From Variovorax boronicumulans (GTDB lineage: Bacteria > Pseudomonadota > Gammaproteobacteria > Burkholderiales > Burkholderiaceae_C): 64,000 nucleotides of DNA. This document shows positions 62,123 through 64,000 of this stretch, in pieces. The translations under genes and the position numbers were made by a program. Under the pieces are notes generated by a model, which was not told where the DNA came from, made no database searches, and was given only the letters and a program-made list of their open reading frames with translations. Every line of letters starts with the position of its first letter. Position 1 is the stretch's first letter. The stretch spans positions 516,400-580,399 of the forward strand of contig NZ_JAUSSG010000003.1 of NCBI RefSeq assembly GCF_030812215.1. The letters are read 5' to 3'.

Positions 62123-62332
62123 GTGAACGCAGCAGCCATCCGCACCCACAGCATTCGACCCGCATCGGGTCGTTCGCTCGCGTGCGTCGCGCTGTGCGAT
62201 GGCCTCGGCATGCTGCCGCAGAAGCCGCTGCTCATGCTCAATCAGTACCCGAATTCCATTCAAGCGCTGCAGGTCAACCTGTGGGATTGCGCTTATGAGG
62301 ATCGGATGACACCGGGTGGAGGAAGCGCTTAG
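62123..62332 (+). CDS. Small hypothetical protein before the tRNA array
   Basis: A 69-aa protein with a GTG start, AGGA six bases upstream, and a mixed-charge composition (GMLPQKPLLMLNQYPNSIQA in the middle). No family recognised. A near-perfect intrinsic terminator 30 bases downstream suggests it is a real transcription unit. It could be a leader peptide or a small regulatory protein; the reading frame alone gives moderate support. Confidence 0.45.
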   Translation: MNAAAIRTHSIRPASGRSLACVALCDGLGMLPQKPLLMLNQYPNSIQALQVNLWDCAYEDRMTPGGGSA

Positions 62333-62361
62333 GCGCGTAACTCCCAAGCGCTCTTGCACAG

Positions 62362-62398
62362 AGGCCCGGACACCGAAAGGTTCCGGGCCTTTTTGTTT
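62362..62398 (+). terminator. Rho-independent terminator
   Basis: AGGCCCGGA pairs perfectly with TCCGGGCCT across a 12-base segment and is followed directly by TTTTTG TTTTG. It ends the small ORF transcript and separates it from the tRNA array. Confidence 0.9.
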
Positions 62399-62506
62399 TG
62401 TTGTTCAACGTTCAACACAGATGCAGTGATCGCACTGCATGACACCGCGCTTCGGCTCGGTGAACGCTCATTGAAAGTTCGCGGCACATCCATTCATTTA
62501 TCCACC

Positions 62507-62583
62507 GCCCCGGTGACGGAACCGGCATACGTGTCCGCCTTAGAAGCGGAATTCTGGGAGTTCGAATCTCCCCTGGGGCACCA
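62507..62583 (+). tRNA. tRNA-Leu-like (anticodon UAG), short variable arm
   Basis: Acceptor GCCCCGG pairs with CTGGGGC; anticodon stem TCCGC/GCGGA carries loop CTTAGAA with anticodon TAG (codon CUA); T-arm GGGAG-TTCGAAT-CTCCC; A73 and encoded CCA. The D-stem is only three pairs (ACG/CGT) as in class II tRNAs, yet the variable region is five bases (ATTCT), not the long arm expected of tRNA-Leu. Identity by anticodon is Leu; charging is uncertain. Confidence 0.7.
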
Positions 62584-62606
62584 ATTTTTTCTTGTTCGAT
62601 TTTTCT

Positions 62607-62684
62607 CTGGGTGTAGTGTCAATCTGGTAGACGGCCTGCCTTGGAAGCAGGAGGCTGCAGGTTCAAATCCTGCCACTCAGACCA
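62607..62684 (+). tRNA. tRNA-Pro-like (anticodon UGG)
   Basis: Acceptor CTGGGTG/CACTCAG, anticodon stem CCTGC/GCAGG with loop CTTGGAA (anticodon TGG, codon CCA), T-arm GCAGG-TTCAAAT-CCTGC, A73, encoded CCA. Three bases rather than two precede the D-stem (TAG then TGTC/GACG). The molecule should read as Pro but differs from the usual proteobacterial tRNA-Pro. Confidence 0.8.
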
Positions 62685-62705
62685 TTGTTTTTTTCTTGTA
62701 TTCAC

Positions 62706-62781
62706 GCGTGTGTAGCTCAATTGGCAGAGCACTGGACTCCAAACCCAGCGGTTGAAGGTTCGAATCCTTCCGTGCGCGCCA
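62706..62781 (+). tRNA. tRNA-Trp (anticodon CCA)
   Basis: Acceptor GCGTGTG/CGTGCGC includes three G-U-type pairs; anticodon loop CTCCAAA (CCA, codon UGG), T-arm GAAGG-TTCGAAT-CCTTC, G73 and encoded CCA. G73 and the CCA anticodon fit Trp. The wobble-rich acceptor makes it unlike the standard chromosomal copy. Confidence 0.85.
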
Positions 62782-62787
62782 TTTTTT

Positions 62788-62863
62788 GTCTCGTTCGTCT
62801 AGCGGTCAGGACGTCGGGTTTTCATCCCGAAGATCGTGGGTTCGAATCCCACACGAGGCCCCA
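62788..62863 (+). tRNA. tRNA-Glu (anticodon UUC)
   Basis: Acceptor GTCTCGT/ACGAGGC with one wobble pair, anticodon stem TCGGG/CCCGA with loop TTTTCAT (anticodon TTC), T-arm GTGGG-TTCGAAT-CCCAC, C73 and encoded CCA. C73 is unusual for tRNA-Glu, where G is common. Confidence 0.85.
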
Positions 62864-62869
62864 GTTTGA

Positions 62870-62945
62870 TGGCCCTTCGCCTAGTGGTCCAAGGCACCGG
62901 GTTTTGATCCCGGCATCCAAGGTTCGAATCCTTGAGGGTCTGCCA
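62870..62945 (+). tRNA. tRNA-Gln (anticodon UUG)
   Basis: Anticodon stem CCGGG/CCCGG, loop TTTTGAT (anticodon TTG), T-arm CAAGG-TTCGAAT-CCTTG, G73 and encoded CCA. The acceptor TGGCCCT/AGGGTCT leaves U1-U72 unpaired, compatible with the weak 1-72 pair typical of tRNA-Gln. Confidence 0.85.
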
Positions 62946-62969
62946 CCTTTTGTTTTTTCTCTTTTCTTC

Positions 62970-63045
62970 GTTCCGCTAACTCAGTGGCCAGAGTGCCTCC
63001 CTGTCCAGGAGGAAGCCAGGGGTTCGACTCCCCTGCGGAACGCCA
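62970..63045 (+). tRNA. tRNA-Asp (anticodon GUC)
   Basis: Acceptor GTTCCGC/GCGGAAC is perfectly paired, anticodon stem CCTCC/GGAGG with loop CTGTCCA (anticodon GTC), T-arm AGGGG-TTCGACT-CCCCT, G73 and encoded CCA. It is the most regular molecule of the array. Confidence 0.88.
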
Positions 63046-63070
63046 CATACACACAACCTTCACTTCACCT

Positions 63071-63154
63071 GGATCGTGAGCAGCACTGGCGACTGCAGCG
63101 GGCTGTAACCCCGCCTCCTCGGAATACTTCGTTCGACTCGAAGACGATCCACCA
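63071..63154 (+). tRNA. tRNA-Tyr (anticodon GUA)
   Basis: Acceptor GGATCGT/ACGATCC, anticodon stem GCGGG/CCCGC with loop CTGTAAC (anticodon GTA), variable region of about a dozen bases, T-arm CTTCG-TTCGACT-CGAAG, A73 and encoded CCA. The elongated variable region agrees with the class II structure of bacterial tRNA-Tyr. Confidence 0.85.
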
Positions 63155-63196
63155 CACATTGACTGATTGATTGATTCATTCATGCATTGAATCTTC

Positions 63197-63267
63197 GGCG
63201 TGGTAGCAAAGCGGCCATGCAACGGATTGCAAATCCGTGGACCCCGGTTCGACTCCGGGCTGCGCCT
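63197..63267 (+). tRNA. tRNA-Cys (anticodon GCA)
   Basis: Acceptor GGCGTGG/CTGCGCC, anticodon stem ACGGA/TCCGT with loop TTGCAAA (anticodon GCA), T-arm CCCGG-TTCGACT-CCGGG, U73 as in tRNA-Cys. The genome does not encode CCA here (TCA follows), unlike the other seven genes of the array. Confidence 0.85.
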
Positions 63268-63611
63268 TCATCCCACTCGCAGTCGGCCTTCCGCGCCTGC
63301 TTTGTGTCTCTCGGCCCACAGTTATTTTTAACAGCGGCACCGCTCTGGGTAATCTGAAAGTATCACTACGCTGCCATTGGGCCGCCATCGTGACGCCTTT
63401 GTCCTTGTTCGCGGGAATGTGCGAGATATCATTTGGGGAAATGCGCGCGGCCTGCGGTCGTGCACGGCGCATCCGGGCAATAAATACAGCAGATCGGCCT
63501 GAACTTCGTTCACCAAAAAGCCGACTGAAAGAGAAGAGACAAGTTGCGCTTCAGGATCACGGGGGCGTCGCGACATGCGGCGGATCGAGAGTCAAGGGGA
63601 GCGAGAAATAC
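63268..63611. other. Gap between tRNA array and vgrG
   Basis: This 344-base stretch holds no gene I can support. It includes A/T-richer segments (around 63325-63335 and 63480-63500) that could carry a promoter for the following gene, but no convincing -35/-10 pair is seen. A GGGGAG at 63596-63601 serves as the ribosome-binding site for vgrG. Confidence 0.5.
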
Positions 63612-64000
63612 ATGTCGGATTTCAATTCTGCATCGCTGGGTGTGCAGTTGCGCGCGGGCACGACGCAGCGCGACCGCCTGCTGGTGCTGCACACGCCGCT
63701 GGGTGCCAACAAGCTGCTGGCCGAACGCCTCGAAGGCATCGAGTCCATCGACGACGGCGGCTTCCGCTTCGAACTCACGGCGCTGAGCGACGACGCGCAC
63801 ATCGAACTCAAGACCCTGATCGGCCAGGGCGTACGCCTGGACCTGCAGACCGCGCAAAGCCGCACCGAACTGCGCCCCTTCCACGGCCACGTGACCCAGG
63901 CCGAATGCGTCTCGAGCAACGGCGGCATGGCGCGCTACCGGCTCGTCATCGAGCCGTGGCTCGCCTTCCTGCGCCATCGCCAGGACAGCTGCCTCTTCCA
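63612..64000 (+). CDS. vgrG: Type VI secretion VgrG tip protein, N-terminal part
   Basis: The reading frame opens at ATG 63612 and runs off the right edge (129 complete codons seen). The N-terminus SLGVQLRAGTTQRDRLLVLH continues to IELKTLIGQGVRLDLQ and ELRPFHGHVTQAECVSSNGG, then RLVIEPWLAFLRHRQD. This is the phage gp27-like hub domain of VgrG spike proteins of the type VI secretion apparatus. VgrG carries effectors into target cells. Effector and adaptor genes would be expected beyond the window. Confidence 0.88.
   Translation, partial: MSDFNSASLGVQLRAGTTQRDRLLVLHTPLGANKLLAERLEGIESIDDGGFRFELTALSDDAHIELKTLIGQGVRLDLQTAQSRTELRPFHGHVTQAECVSSNGGMARYRLVIEPWLAFLRHRQDSCLF

Noticed and set aside
62423..62442. 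ATGCAGTG/CACTGCAT hairpin before the tRNA array, considered as a ninth tRNA
   Set aside because: No T-arm, acceptor pairing or CCA follows; only an 8-bp hairpin remains.

Overview
The window is GC-rich and densely packed, with many 1-8 bp start/stop overlaps between genes. Its families are typical of the Comamonadaceae: a Bug-type periplasmic receptor, many IclR, LysR and MocR regulators, a DUF4124 protein and glycine-rich lipoproteins. A Variovorax-like betaproteobacterium is the best guess; this is an inference from gene content and cannot be proved here.

Layout. 1-9.8 kb: housekeeping and accessory genes (3' part of a phospholipase D-family protein, a serine hydrolase, a MerR/methyltransferase divergent pair with a SoxR-type operator, an alpha/beta hydrolase, and a minus-strand operon of an HTH-TPR protein, a beta-propeller, a DUF899 protein and a membrane protein). 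9.8-20.2 kb: a minus-strand dipeptide-type ABC transport operon (binding protein, two permeases, two ATPases) that continues through translational overlap into a YtcJ-type amidohydrolase and a CobW-type GTPase. Upstream lie an FAD amine oxidase and a small SnoaL-like protein, with a divergent MocR regulator. 21.9-22.5 kb: an intergenic inverted repeat with arms of about 210 bp. 22.7-25.4 kb: tauABC-type sulfonate ABC transporter. 26.4-28.6 kb: an A/T-richer accessory patch with a C4/CI-like antisense RNA, a small unknown protein, a candidate lysozyme-like effector with a membrane partner, and a broken gene remnant. 28.6-31.1 kb: a cyclopropane-fatty-acid-synthase-like operon. 31.1-35 kb: MFS transporter, GMC oxidoreductase and IclR regulator. 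35-37.2 kb: an unusual two-gene unit, a radical SAM protein followed by a methyltransferase fused to a nucleotidyltransferase-like domain. 37.3-41.2 kb: small conserved genes, RNase HI and secreted proteins.

41.4-59.5 kb is a sulfonate-sulfur region. One minus-strand operon (IclR, Bug receptor, sulfoacetaldehyde dehydrogenase, acyl-CoA ligase, TauE-type exporter) resembles the sauRST sulfoacetate pathway. A cobS/cobT pair sits between it and a plus-strand xsc-ackA operon with its own divergent IclR gene. A LysR gene then diverges from soeABC, a probable cytoplasmic sulfite:quinone oxidoreductase. Together these would turn sulfoacetate into sulfoacetyl-CoA, then sulfoacetaldehyde, then acetyl phosphate plus sulfite. 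AckA would recover ATP, and sulfite would be oxidised by SoeABC or exported by the TauE-type protein.

The right end (62.1-64 kb) holds a small ORF, a clear intrinsic terminator and a tight array of eight tRNA genes (Leu-like, Pro-like, Trp, Glu, Gln, Asp, Tyr, Cys), several with unusual cloverleaf features. A vgrG gene that runs off the window follows.
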